Source of the DNA: Draconibacterium sp.
GTDB taxonomy: Bacteria; Bacteroidota; Bacteroidia; Bacteroidales; Prolixibacteraceae
DNA length: 64,000 bases
Direction: 5' to 3'
Assembly: GCA_016705335.1 (NCBI GenBank)
Contig: JADIYN010000009.1
Span: 62,001 to 126,000, forward strand
In this document: piece after piece, positions 8,762-18,610 of the stretch
Layout: each line of letters begins with the position of its first letter
How positions within the stretch are numbered: position 1 is the first letter of the stretch
The notes under the pieces: generated by a model
Database searches by the model: none
What the model was told of the DNA's origin: nothing
What the model saw: the letters and a program-made list of their open reading frames with translations, nothing else
Position numbers and translations under genes: made by a program

Positions 8762-9895
8762 TTACCTGTTTTTTTCATCCTTTTCATTTAGAAAAGAATT
8801 AAATATTTTAAAAAGAGGGATTTCATTGTTTGAAGTCATATTTGTTGTCATTGCCAAAACGAGGTTTTTATTTGGAACAAGCAGTAAAATTGCGCTACCA
8901 CCCTTCACATTTCCCACTTTTCCATAGTAAAACTCACCATTTTTTGTTTTCTGAACAATCCAACCATTGGCAAAATTTGGCGGAAACTCGCCCATTAATT
9001 CAGTTGGCACAAACAACCTTTCTTTTATTTGATCCGAAATTCTGTCTGAACTTAACACTGCATTTCCAAATTTCACCAAATCTTCGGCATTGGAAAGTAT
9101 TCCGTCTGAAGGTGCCCTGTAGCGCATATCAATAAAAATTGATTCTATTACCTGGGCAATCATATTGAAATCGAAAAAATCACTTCTGCCGATTACAGTT
9201 TTAAACGGATTATCAACTTCTGTATTTGTTAGATTCAATGTGTCAGTAATATATTCCGTCAACAAAAAAGGAAAATTTTTTCCAGTTGCTTTTTCCATAA
9301 TTGCACCCAGTAAATTATAATCGTTGTTGCTTGGAGCTTCGAACCAACCCGGTTTAAAATCAAGCGGATCATTTTTGAACAAATCAATGCCGTTTTGTAC
9401 AGTAATGTTTCGTCCATTCCAGTTTTGCTCTTCTTCAATTGGCATCCTTATTCCCGCTGAATGACCGGCTAATTGGCTGAGTGTAATTCTGTTTAATGTT
9501 CCTCTGTAAACCGATTCAGGATAATCACGCAAATAGGCTTGAACAGTGGAGTCAGCGTGAAGTGTACCATTTTCAATCAATAACTGATAAATTAATGAAG
9601 TAAATAACTCCGAAATAGCACCAATTCTGAATTTCGTTTTTCGTGTTACAGGTACTTCAAGATCTTTTGATGACAGACCCAAACCTTCAGAATAAATTAT
9701 CTTACCATCCTTACAAACCGCCATTGTAGCTCCTGGTATATTGTCCATCATTAAATAGACCGAGGCTTCTTTTCTGGCATCTTCAATTTCCTTTTTGTAT
9801 CTGCTGTCAAACAGAATATGTTGCGTTTTTTTTTCACAATTAATAAAACCCAACAAGATTACAATCAACAAAATATTTTGAATTCTCAGTTTCAT
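8762..9895 (-). CDS. Beta-lactamase-fold lipoprotein lacking catalytic motifs
   Basis: The preferred start at 9895 (the upstream ATG at 9904 adds three residues) gives a lipoprotein signal ending LLGFINC, with the lipid-bearing cysteine followed by EKK. The rest has the serine beta-lactamase / class C PBP fold, e.g. GATMAVCKDGKIIYSEGLG, LSQLAGHSAGI and DYNLLGAIMEKATG. Numbering from residue 1 at 9904, the position of the catalytic SxxK reads AISE (96-99), so both Ser and Lys are lost. The YxN motif reads PSN (191-193), and the third motif reads KVG near the C-terminus. It is therefore probably a non-enzymatic paralogue, acting as a binding or regulatory protein facing the periplasm or anchored in the outer membrane. 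It is a single-gene unit without frameshifts, which argues that the losses are real. Confidence 0.8.
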   Translation of the reverse strand: MKLRIQNILLIVILLGFINCEKKTQHILFDSRYKKEIEDARKEASVYLMMDNIPGATMAVCKDGKIIYSEGLGLSSKDLEVPVTRKTKFRIGAISELFTSLIYQLLIENGTLHADSTVQAYLRDYPESVYRGTLNRITLSQLAGHSAGIRMPIEEEQNWNGRNITVQNGIDLFKNDPLDFKPGWFEAPSNNDYNLLGAIMEKATGKNFPFLLTEYITDTLNLTNTEVDNPFKTVIGRSDFFDFNMIAQVIESIFIDMRYRAPSDGILSNAEDLVKFGNAVLSSDRISDQIKERLFVPTELMGEFPPNFANGWIVQKTKNGEFYYGKVGNVKGGSAILLLVPNKNLVLAMTTNMTSNNEIPLFKIFNSFLNEKDEKNR

Positions 9896-10024
9896 AATGA
9901 ACACATTTGAAGTTAAAAAAATCAGCCAAAAATATATTTTTTGCCGGCAATTATGAATTTAAAAAATCAGAAATCGATATGGATATTTCCAAAATCGAAA
10001 AACAGAAAATCTAAAAATGAATCT

Positions 10025-11251
10025 TTAAATAGCAATATTTGTTGTTTCATTTTCAGAACGGGCAACTGTTACTGCTCCACAAGTGTCGCTCCAAACATTT
10101 ACAGTTGTTCGTGCCATATCAAGTGGAAGATCGACGGCAATAATTAACCCAATCCCTTCAAGTGGCAAACCGGCTGCGTTTAGAACCACAGTTAACATAA
10201 CCAATCCGGCCATGGGGATTCCGGCAGCACCAATTGATGCAAGAAGTGCTGTAATCACAATTATAAACTGTTCAAACATGTGTAATTCAATACCGTAAAC
10301 CTGAGCTATAAATATAGCCGCAACACATTCGTAAAGGGCTGTACCATCCATATTTATTGTGGCGCCCAATGGCAATGTGAAACTTGATATCTTATTCGAT
10401 ACGCCACTTTCAAATTCAACAGCTTCCATTGTGAGCGGCAAAGTTGCGCTGGAGGAGGCAGTGGAGAATGCAGTTAGCAGAGGAGTTATCATATTTTTAA
10501 AATGCCTGACAGGATGCACCTTAGCAATAAACCTAAGTATAAGAGGCAATGAAATAAAAGCATGGATAGAAAGTGCCAAAATAACTGTAAGCATATAAAT
10601 TGCCATACTTCCAGCCAAATTACCCAATTGATCAGCATTGCGCTGCACTTCACGTGATACTATCCCAAAAACTCCAAGCGGTGTGAATTTTATGATGAAC
10701 ATTGTCATTTTCATCATAACTTCAAACATGCCCTCAAAAAATGTGGTTAACAATGTCGAATATTTCGAATCGACCTGAGAAATAAAAACCCCGAAAATAA
10801 TGGCAAAGAAAATAATTGGAAGTATGTCGCCTTCTGCCATCGAACTAAAAATATTTGATGGAATTATTCGCATTAAAATATCTCTTACCGATCCTGTTTT
10901 ATCAGTGAGGTCGGTCACATTGTTTGTGAAACCCATTTCAACGCCAACTCCCGGACTGATAATATTTACAAAAAGCAATCCGGTAAGTATTGCAAGCAAA
11001 CTTGTACTTATATAGTAGAGTAAGGTTTTTCCTCCAAGCCGGCCAAGATTTTTCCCGCCTCCCATACTGGTTACACCTGAAATAATTGAACTCAAAATCA
11101 ACGGAACGATAACCATTTTAAGGGCGGTTAAAAAAATGGTACCCATCCATTCGGTATATTTTATTCCATTTGGGACATAATATCCGAACAAAACAGCTAA
11201 AACTAAAGCGATTAAAATTTGCCAGTGAAGTTTGATTTTTAGAATCTTCAT
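10025..11251 (-). CDS. Dicarboxylate/amino acid:cation symporter (DAACS/SDF family)
   Basis: The 408-residue inner-membrane protein has the eight-helix plus re-entrant-loop pattern of the GltP/DctA family. The serine-rich hairpin TAFSTASSSATLPLT (HP1) and the NMDGTALYECVAAIFIAQ motif of TM7 are intact, as is the second hairpin around SIGAAGIPMAGLVML, followed by the TM8 element DLPLDMARTTVNVWSD that carries the substrate-binding Asp, Arg and Asn. It imports glutamate, aspartate or C4-dicarboxylates with Na+ or H+. The length and motifs are complete. It is transcribed alone, with about 130 bp separating it from the neighbouring lipoprotein gene. The choice of substrate cannot be made from sequence alone. 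Confidence 0.93.
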   Translation of the reverse strand: MKILKIKLHWQILIALVLAVLFGYYVPNGIKYTEWMGTIFLTALKMVIVPLILSSIISGVTSMGGGKNLGRLGGKTLLYYISTSLLAILTGLLFVNIISPGVGVEMGFTNNVTDLTDKTGSVRDILMRIIPSNIFSSMAEGDILPIIFFAIIFGVFISQVDSKYSTLLTTFFEGMFEVMMKMTMFIIKFTPLGVFGIVSREVQRNADQLGNLAGSMAIYMLTVILALSIHAFISLPLILRFIAKVHPVRHFKNMITPLLTAFSTASSSATLPLTMEAVEFESGVSNKISSFTLPLGATINMDGTALYECVAAIFIAQVYGIELHMFEQFIIVITALLASIGAAGIPMAGLVMLTVVLNAAGLPLEGIGLIIAVDLPLDMARTTVNVWSDTCGAVTVARSENETTNIAI

Positions 11252-11326
11252 TTTGATTGATATAGTTAAAAAGAACAGATTGCTAAATTATCTATTTTTC
11301 AAAAGTGGGCAAATTTGTTTTTCTGA

Positions 11327-13960
11327 CTAATAACCAGAAAGGGTAATTTTAAACATTACGTTTTCGAGTTTGCCTCCTTTAAAACCGGTAAAAACACCAA
11401 CATTTCCGATAAATAAAAGACTGTTTAAACTATACCCTGCTTCCCAGTAATTATTTAACGTTGGAGTTGTTAGGTAATTTAAATGTAAACTTTCACTCCA
11501 TGTATTTGTATTTATAAACGACAAATACCGAAGCAGAACGTATTCTGTCCTTATTTCCGAACCCACATGAAGATAGCTTTTATTTGTACTTGGCCCGTAA
11601 TCGTTCATTAATTGAAATGTGTGTGTAAAAAAGTCGAGCATAAAAGGAATTTCGTTGGTTTGAAAATGCTGGTATTGCGAAAAGTGCATTTGATCGGTAT
11701 TGAAAAAATATCCGGCATTTGCATACAAATCAATTCCTGCGGCTGGTGAAATATTGGCTTGCTGATGATAATTAAAATCAATCTGGCTGAATTTTGATAC
11801 TGAATTAAACACATTTTCAAGTCCTTGTTTAAATTGAAGTTTGAAATTGTAAAAGTCTTTTATAAAAATGAATGGCGATTCCTGCAACCATGGTTTACGA
11901 AGCCGCAAATAATAGTTGGCACCCACCGTGTACATAAAACTTCTTTGAGCCTGAATTTCCGGATCATCCACTGTAAATCCTTTTGGAAGATTTGGAGTGA
12001 AATCCTTGTCCATCGTAAAGATGTAGGTTGCGCTGTTTTTTAAAGGATCAAACTGTTCATAATCGACAGTTGAGAACAACGTAATTTTATTTGAAACCTG
12101 TTGCGAGAAATTCAATTTAATAAAAGTAGTTTCGTAAAGTCGCATATAGTTTTTGGCAAAAAACCATGAACTTGCTGCATTTAAAATCGGTTTTATCCCC
12201 GGTGGAGAAGTTTTAAAGTCACGGCTCTCTTTTCCAAAACCTAAAACTACAGTATTCTTTTTCAGGAAAACATTTTTGAATGTGCTGTTTACCGAACCAA
12301 AAACTGCCCTTCTGTCGATTGCATAACCAATTTCAGGAATAATAAATAACTGTTTCCCTTTTTCAAGTTTGAAGTTAAACTCAAATCTCTGTTTGTATTT
12401 ATAACCGTCAACCGCATTAAAATCAACATTTTTGAACGATATCAATCCATCATAACTTAATCTCAAAATGGAATCCTTTGCCAAATCCCAATTTCCAAAC
12501 AATAATTTTGAAAATAACGTTTTTTCCTTTGCTGGTTTTATATCAGCAAGCGTATCTGTATCGTTCACTTTCATCCGCATCAATGAGTCTGTCATTGCAT
12601 AACTTTTCATTTCGGCTGGTGTGAGCGGTATTGCCCGGATTGTGTCCCAAAATTCAAAATCGTTTGTGAGCGTATCTTTTGTCTCTTTTACATCATAATT
12701 GGTTCGAAAAACATCATTCACAATAGTGTCTTTGTATTGTTCTTTCAGAACTTTACGATTAAGTCTTGAAGCTTTTGCAACTTCCCGGTTTGACAATTCC
12801 TCTTTTGCCAGCAGAGCATTTGCTTCAGCTCTTAATTTTTTCTCTTTTTCTCCGGGAACGCGAACATTTTCTGCCGCTGGTTTTTCGTTCTCTTCAGGAT
12901 TTATTTGGCCAAAATTATTTTCCTCCACAACCTTATATTTCAGCGCTACACCATAATAAAACTGGCCTTTCAGACCGAGCATCGAAACATTTCCGGTTAT
13001 ATTATCAGAAACAGGAAGCCAATTTTGGTTTCCCAAATTCTCGAATTGTTGTTTTATCCTGTATTCAATAAATTCAAAATGCCCGTTAAAATCGAGATTG
13101 TAGATGCACCAAAGTTTGTCAACAATATAAATATATCCATCAACCAGTTCATCACTTTTGCGGTTGGGTGTTACTCTAATCTTAAAAACGTCGTAATCAC
13201 CAACTGTAATAAATCCTTCATATCTGAATTTATAATGTTTAATTGCCAATGATGATAAAGGTGAAATTATCTGGTTGGGGCGCTCGTCGTAAAAACTTGC
13301 CGACATTAATTCCATTATCGGCGGCTCGTCCAAACCAGCCAACGAAGTTTTTTTACTGATGACTTTTTGAACATACTTATTTGGGTAATCAAATGTTAAT
13401 TTATTCTGTGATTCAATTACATAGGTAACATTTTCCTTTATCAGTTCTTTAAGTTTTCTGCCCTCAATTTCAACCTTGTTTTTATAAAGATTTGGAATAC
13501 TGCTAAAAGAAAAATTCGCCTTTATATACATGTCTGCCTCGTAGTGCTTAATTTTTTGTCTGTAATAAGGTGCTTTTGCAATTGCTTTCCGCATAATAAA
13601 CCAGGCAGGGTCTTCTTTTCCGGGAAAAATCTTTACTTCTTTTATTTCAAATGATTGTTGCTTTAACTTAATATCAACATTCATACTGTCGGTAGTTACA
13701 TTAACTTCCTGAATATGTTGCAAATAACCCATTGAACGCACTGTAAAATGATATACACCACGTTCCAGTTGAATATTGTAATTACCATCTGAATTTGAAA
13801 TTGTTCCTTCTTTTGTTTCTGCAACAAAAATTGTGGCAAATGGTATTGGTTCGCTTTTATCGCCCATTATTTTGCCCGTAACAATTTGTGCCTGAGCCTG
13901 AAACGAAGAAAATACAGCAAAAAGTAAAATCGGCAAGATATATAAATCCCGAATCCGCAT
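11327..13960 (-). CDS. DUF5686 and carboxypeptidase-regulatory-like domain protein
   Basis: The ATG at 13960 gives a Sec signal peptide (MRIRDLYILPILLFAVFSSF, cleaved after QAQA) and a protein of about 877 residues. The first 100 mature residues form a CarboxypepD_reg-like beta-sandwich (VTGKIMGDKSEPIPFATIFV to the SFEIKEVKI segment), as in SusC/TonB-dependent proteins. The rest matches the DUF5686 family, with a disordered charged insert at about 400-470 and a C-terminal series of amphipathic strands ending in GGKLENVMFKITLSGY. That ending suggests an outer-membrane beta-barrel. No TonB plug is present. The family is widespread in Bacteroidota and has no established role. The gene is intact and monocistronic. 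Confidence 0.88.
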   Translation of the reverse strand: MRIRDLYILPILLFAVFSSFQAQAQIVTGKIMGDKSEPIPFATIFVAETKEGTISNSDGNYNIQLERGVYHFTVRSMGYLQHIQEVNVTTDSMNVDIKLKQQSFEIKEVKIFPGKEDPAWFIMRKAIAKAPYYRQKIKHYEADMYIKANFSFSSIPNLYKNKVEIEGRKLKELIKENVTYVIESQNKLTFDYPNKYVQKVISKKTSLAGLDEPPIMELMSASFYDERPNQIISPLSSLAIKHYKFRYEGFITVGDYDVFKIRVTPNRKSDELVDGYIYIVDKLWCIYNLDFNGHFEFIEYRIKQQFENLGNQNWLPVSDNITGNVSMLGLKGQFYYGVALKYKVVEENNFGQINPEENEKPAAENVRVPGEKEKKLRAEANALLAKEELSNREVAKASRLNRKVLKEQYKDTIVNDVFRTNYDVKETKDTLTNDFEFWDTIRAIPLTPAEMKSYAMTDSLMRMKVNDTDTLADIKPAKEKTLFSKLLFGNWDLAKDSILRLSYDGLISFKNVDFNAVDGYKYKQRFEFNFKLEKGKQLFIIPEIGYAIDRRAVFGSVNSTFKNVFLKKNTVVLGFGKESRDFKTSPPGIKPILNAASSWFFAKNYMRLYETTFIKLNFSQQVSNKITLFSTVDYEQFDPLKNSATYIFTMDKDFTPNLPKGFTVDDPEIQAQRSFMYTVGANYYLRLRKPWLQESPFIFIKDFYNFKLQFKQGLENVFNSVSKFSQIDFNYHQQANISPAAGIDLYANAGYFFNTDQMHFSQYQHFQTNEIPFMLDFFTHTFQLMNDYGPSTNKSYLHVGSEIRTEYVLLRYLSFINTNTWSESLHLNYLTTPTLNNYWEAGYSLNSLLFIGNVGVFTGFKGGKLENVMFKITLSGY

Positions 13961-14086
13961 AAATCTGTTTTTGTTTTCTGAATAATTGTTAACCAAAAAT
14001 AGAATCTTATTAATGAAAAACAACCATTAGTTTGTTATGTTTAAGAGTTTTTAAGAAATGAATTAAACCCGATACATTTCAGATGC

Positions 14087-14121
14087 TGTAATTTCAATAA
14101 AAAAATAAAATTGAAATTACA
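14087..14121. terminator. AT-rich hairpin between convergently spaced genes
   Basis: TGTAATTTCAAT and its perfect complement flank an 11-base A-rich loop, 18 bp downstream of the rhodanese-gene stop on the minus strand. The stem is low in GC, so it is a weak terminator or mRNA-end hairpin at best. Confidence 0.4.
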
Positions 14122-14138
14122 ACATAAAAACCTACAGT

Positions 14139-15135
14139 TTAATGTTTTACAATAATTTTTCGGATTGAAATCCGTGAATCTGATTTTACACGTACGAAAT
14201 ATATTCCATTCATTAATTGCGAAACATCTATTCCCTGTGTTATTGAAACTTGTTTTTCGCAGAGAACCTCCTTTCCGGCTATATTAACAATCGCAATTTC
14301 ATCAAAATGCGTTATCCCGCCAGTTTTGAAATTAAGCTTTTGGTTTGCCGGATTAGGAAATAAAGTTAATTCGGCAAATTGTTTTTCGCCAATTCCCGAA
14401 ATGGTGCCGTTTTTTAAATTCAATATTCAAATCTACATTTCCTCCATTGCTTTCAAAGCTGATTTTTGTGGATTCATCAGCAGAAAAACCAGGTGAATGA
14501 ATTATGAAAAACATATAATCCTGTGCCCCTTCAAGTTCAATTTCTTTATTAAAATTATTATCGATTTGATGCATATCAGAAAATGAAACTGCATTAAACT
14601 TTAAAATCCCGTTTGCCCGGTTGGTTACAATAACTTTTACGGTGTCCGAAATATCACCTTTTATTAATTCTCCATTTGACACAAGCATTAGTTTCGGTTC
14701 GGCTATTGTCGTTGTTGGCAGACCGGCATTTCGCCATGAACTTATTCCTCCAATCATTTCACAAACTTCAGAAAACCCCTGGTTCTGCATTTTTGCAAAA
14801 GCGCCTGCACTCCTGCTCCCCGACTGGCAGTGTAACAGAAAAATTTTGTGCTTTGGCAGCAAATTCAATTGTTCGGTAAAATCAGTCAAACCAGTGCTTC
14901 TATTAATTGAACCTGAAATATGATAATTGTTCCATTCGCCGGGAGTTCTTACATCGAGAATTACAAAATTTGGATTTTTTTCATTGGCTTTTATCAAACT
15001 GTCACTCTGAATGGCAGTAATTCGTTTATATATGTTGTCAGCGAATTCTCTATTTCCCGCAAAACTTCCTTGCGTAAATAACAAACCAATTACAAGAAAC
15101 TGAAAAACTGTTATTACAATACTCTTTATTTTCAT
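14139..15135 (-). CDS. Secreted rhodanese-domain protein with T9SS sorting domain, one frameshift
   Basis: The protein starts with a signal peptide (MKIKSIVITVFQFLVIGLLF, cleaved after GSFAG). It is followed by a rhodanese domain at about residues 40-135 (NFVILDVRTPGEWNNYHISG) with the catalytic cysteine in LLHCQSGSRSAGA. Then comes a beta-rich linker, and after a frame break near 14420 a type-A T9SS C-terminal sorting domain (LTLFPNPANQKLNFK to GIYFVRVKSDSRISIRKIIV). The break lies in an A run that is short by one or two bases. Rhodaneses transfer sulfane sulfur to thiophilic acceptors; here the enzyme would be exported by the type IX system to the surface or medium. It stands alone, with no sulfur genes nearby. 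Confidence 0.87.
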
Positions 15136-15280
15136 TGCTATGAATTAATTGCCTAAAAATAGGACAATAATTCACAAACTGAAATTTTTTAAGTCCTTGT
15201 TAATCTTTATTGTAAATAACTTTTAAAAAAAATTAACATGCAAATTGTTTTACTAAAATAAAATGTCCCTACATTGCAGC

Positions 15281-15295
15281 ACAGTACAGGACAGT
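15281..15295. promoter_or_regulatory. Triplet ACAGK repeat upstream of fucI, possible GntR site
   Basis: ACAGTACAGGACAGT is three consecutive 5-base units (ACAGT, ACAGG, ACAGT), so the outer two recur every 10 bp on one helical face. It lies 100 bp upstream of fucI and could bind the GntR regulator encoded at 18611. It may be chance; no second copy was seen in the window. Confidence 0.25.
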
Positions 15296-15394
15296 TGGGG
15301 AGAGGAGTTTCAGGTTACTGGTTACAAGTTGCCGGATTAAACTCATAACCCGAAACTAAATAATAAATAATCACTATTAAATAATAAATTAAAA

Positions 15395-17175
15395 ATGGCA
15401 AACAGATTAATTGGCCGGCTTCCAAAAGTCGGTATCCGCCCGGTAATCGACGGGCGTGAAAGGGGGGTGCGCGAATCGCTTGAAGTGCAAACCATGAACA
15501 TGGCAAAAAATGCTGCAAAACTTATTGAGGAAAACCTGCGTTTTCCAAACGGCGAAAAAATTGAATGTGTAATTGCCGACACAACAATTGGCGGAGTTGC
15601 AGAAGCAGCTTTGTGTGCAGATAAGTTTGAACGCGAAGGTGTTGGCGTATCATTAACAGTTACACCTTGTTGGTGTTACGGAACGGAAGTTATGGATTCG
15701 AATCCCTCGATTCCAAAAGCAGTTTGGGGTTTTAACGGAACCGAACGCCCGGGAGCAGTTTATCTGGCTGCAGCTTTAGCCGGATACACCCAAAAGGGAT
15801 TGCCGGCATTCGGCATTTATGGCCGCGATGTGCAGGATTCGGGTGATGAAACAATTCCGGAAGATGTCGAGGAAAAAGTTCTTCGTTTTGTAAAATCGGC
15901 TTTGGCAGTAGCACAAATGAAGGGTAAATCATATTTGTCGCTGGGTTACACTTCAATGGGTATTGCCTGGTCGATGGTTAATCCTGATTTTTTTTCAGGA
16001 TTACCTTGGAATGCGCACTGAATTTGTTGATATGGTGGAAGTTAAACGCCGCATCGATGAAGGCATTTTCGACAAAACAGAATACGAAAAAGCTTTAGCC
16101 TGGACCAAGAATAACATTATTGAAGGCGATGATTATAATGCTCCCGATCAGCAATCAGACCGCAAACGTAAAGATTGGGAATGGGAAATTGTTGTTAAAA
16201 TGACTTTAATTTTCCGAGATCTGATGATTGGAAACCCAAGACTAAAAGAAGCCGGATTTGGCGAAGAAGCACACGGCAGAAATGCAATTGCAGGAGGTTT
16301 CAGGGCAACGCCAATGGACCGATTATTATCCAAACGGCGATTTTGCTGAAACTATTTTAAATACTTCATTCGACTGGAATGGAATCCGTGAGGCATTTGT
16401 TTTTGCAACCGAAAACGATAGTTTGAATGCAGTCCCAATGTTGTTTGGCCACTTGCTGACAAATACTGCTCAAATTTTCTCTGATGTTCGAACTTACTGG
16501 AGTCCTGAAGCTGTTAAACGGGTTACAGGAAAAGAACTAAAAGGGTTGGCAAAAAACGGGATTATTCACTTAATCAATTCGGGTTCAACCACAATGGATG
16601 CCACTGCACAACAAAAAGGTGCAAACGGAAATCCTGTAATGAAACCTTTCTGGGAAATTACTGAAGCTGATGTAAAAGCTTGTTTGGAAAACACAAATTT
16701 CTGCCCCGGCGACAAGGGTTATTTTCGATGTGGCGGATATTCAAGCCAGTTTAAAACTGCCGGACAAATGCCGGTTACAATGAGCCGTGTAAATATTGTG
16801 AAAGGTTTGGGGCCGGTGCTTCAAATTGCTGAAGGTTATACAGTTGAGCTGGATGATGATGTTCATGCAATACTCGACAAACGTACAAATCCAACCTGGC
16901 CAACTACCTGGTTTGTACCAAATTTAAATGGTTGCGGTGCATTTAAAGATGTGTATTCGGTAATGGCCAATTGGGGTGCCAATCACGGTGCAATCAGTTA
17001 CGGACACATTGGTGCCGATTTGATTACATTGGGTTCCATGTTACGAATTCCGGTTTGTATGCACAATGTTGACGATGATAAAATTTTCAGGCCAAGTGCA
17101 TGGAATGGTTTTGGCGAAAATAAAGAAAGTGCTGATTACCGTGCCTGTGAAACTTTTGGTCCGGTTTACAGGTAG
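15395..17175 (+). CDS. fucI: L-fucose isomerase, frameshifted
   Basis: The three-frame reconstruction yields about 593 residues, the normal FucI length. The N-terminus MANRLIGRLPKVGIRPVIDG, the segment TPCWCYGTEVMD, the QRQWTDYYPNGDFAETILN active-site region and the C-terminal WGANHGAISYGHIGADLITL all match the family. FucI is a Mn2+-dependent cytoplasmic enzyme converting L-fucose to L-fuculose (and D-arabinose to D-ribulose). The first break is in a T run at 15988-15995 (eight T where seven keep the frame). The second, near 16300, needs two bases between GGF and GQRQW. Sequence on both sides is uninterrupted family sequence, so the gene is probably functional. It is followed by a mutarotase-like gene and a GntR regulator, forming a fucose-use locus. 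No fuculokinase, aldolase or permease is in the window. Confidence 0.95.
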
Positions 17176-17192
17176 AATATAGTTTAATAAGT

Positions 17193-17219
17193 CATGCTCT
17201 CACTCAAAGTGAGGGTATG
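17193..17219 (+). terminator. Hairpin after fucI
   Basis: The arms CATGCTCTCACT and AGTGAGGGTATG pair at 10 of 12 positions, with further wobble, around a CAA loop. A TTTAATTTT tail follows. A weak terminator or attenuator between fucI and the next gene. Confidence 0.45.
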
Positions 17220-17374
17220 GCTTTAATTTTCGTATTTTAAATAAAGACTAAGGAATTAAAAAAGAAAAATCGAAAACCTGTGAAATGAATCTTCTATCAA
17301 TTTGTTTATCCAATTTTTTTTTGGTGGATTGAATATTTTCCTGCACCTCAAATCCAAAAAATCAAAAATCCGAA

Positions 17375-18517
17375 ATGAAAACTTACGAAAAAGGAACTTA
17401 CGGTTATGATCTGAATTTCCTGAAAGAACACAAAAAACCACTTGAATTACAAAATGGCGATGCACGTGTTTTGATTTCGCCCGAATACCAGGGGCGGGTA
17501 ATGACAAGTTCGGCAAATGGGGAAAATGGTTTGAGTTTCGGATGGATAAACTACGATTTAATTGCTTCTGGCGAAATAAAAAACCATATTAACGCTGTTG
17601 GCGGCGAAGAAAGATTTTGGCTGGGACCTGAAGGTGGCCAGTTTTCCATTTTTTTTAAACCGGGCACTACTTTCGAATTCAACAACTGGCAAACACCTGC
17701 TGCAATAGATACCGAACCTTTTGAATTGGTAGAAAGCAGTGAATCAGCAGCCGAATTTTCAAAGTCTGTGCAAATTTCAAATTACGCTGGTTTTAATTTT
17801 AGTTTCAATGTAAACCGAAAAATTTCGTTGTTAGACAATCCGTCAATAAAAAATGAACTTGGGATTGTGTATCAGGAAGGTGTTAAAAGTGTTGGATATT
17901 CAACCCAAAATAAATTGACAAACACTGGAAATGAAGCATGGATAAAAGAAACCGGGTTACTTTCGGTTTGGCTACTTGGCATGTTTAATCCTTCGGACGA
18001 AGTTACAATCATCGTTCCATACAAAACAGAAGCTGAATCTGATTATATTGTAAAAGACGATTATTTTGGAAAAATCCCGTCAGATCGGTTAGTATTAAAA
18101 AATGGCATTGCTTTTTTGAAAGGCGACGGAAAACAACGCGGTAAAATAGGAATTCCTCCACAACGCGCTTTGCCGGTAATTGGTAGTTATGATGCAGCAA
18201 ACAATATTTTAACAATGCTAAAATGCGAAATTCCAGAAGGAGTTAACGATTATGTAAATTCAGCCTGGGAAATGCAGGAATTTCCTTTTAAGGGTGATGC
18301 AATAAATTCATATAATGACGGCCCATTGGAAGATGGATCGCAAATGGGACCCTTTTATGAATTGGAAACTTCGTCGCCGGCATTATCCTTAAAACCTAAT
18401 GAAACAGCGATTTACAAACAAACAACAATCCATTTTGAAGGCTCCGAAGAAGAGTTAAACGCCATTTGTCAACAGGTTTTTGGTGTTTCGATTGGTGAGG
18501 TAAAAGCAGTATTTTGA
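17375..18517 (+). CDS. DUF6786 mutarotase-like protein
   Basis: This 380-residue protein has no signal peptide and consists of the beta-sandwich pattern of galactose-mutarotase-like proteins (LELQNGDARVLISPEYQGRV, then INAVGGEERFWLGPEGGQFS). The conserved ERFWLGPEGGQ stretch and the closing NDGPLEDGSQMGPFYELE are typical of the DUF6786 family found beside sugar genes in Bacteroidota. It probably binds a sugar, perhaps interconverting fucose anomers in the cytoplasm, but no reaction is established. It sits 200 bp after fucI, with a hairpin between, and 94 bp before the GntR gene, in the same direction. It is intact, without frame breaks. The family assignment is from memory of sequence features, so moderate confidence. 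Confidence 0.7.
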   Translation: MKTYEKGTYGYDLNFLKEHKKPLELQNGDARVLISPEYQGRVMTSSANGENGLSFGWINYDLIASGEIKNHINAVGGEERFWLGPEGGQFSIFFKPGTTFEFNNWQTPAAIDTEPFELVESSESAAEFSKSVQISNYAGFNFSFNVNRKISLLDNPSIKNELGIVYQEGVKSVGYSTQNKLTNTGNEAWIKETGLLSVWLLGMFNPSDEVTIIVPYKTEAESDYIVKDDYFGKIPSDRLVLKNGIAFLKGDGKQRGKIGIPPQRALPVIGSYDAANNILTMLKCEIPEGVNDYVNSAWEMQEFPFKGDAINSYNDGPLEDGSQMGPFYELETSSPALSLKPNETAIYKQTTIHFEGSEEELNAICQQVFGVSIGEVKAVF

Positions 18518-18531
18518 TTTCCTGGTGAATC

Positions 18532-18592
18532 TTGGTGCTTTAGTGTCTTAGTTGGCAAAAAAGAAAGTGCCACAAAATCACTAAAACTCCAA
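18532..18592. repeat. Imperfect inverted repeat of the intergenic CTTTAGTGTCTTAGT type
   Basis: The left arm (18532-18557, starting TTGGTGCTTTAGTGTC) and right arm (18568-18592, starting TGCCACAAAATCACTAAAAC) pair over about 25 bp at roughly three-quarters of positions. Similar CTTTGTGTCTTTGTGG-like hairpin units are common between Bacteroidota genes. It fills the gap between the mutarotase-like gene and the GntR gene. Confidence 0.5.
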
Positions 18593-18610
18593 AAACTTTA
18601 AAAACAAGAA

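Noticed and set aside
14087..14121. Small RNA gene or strong terminator
   Set aside because: The 12-bp stem is AT-rich with no T tail; kept only as a weak hairpin.
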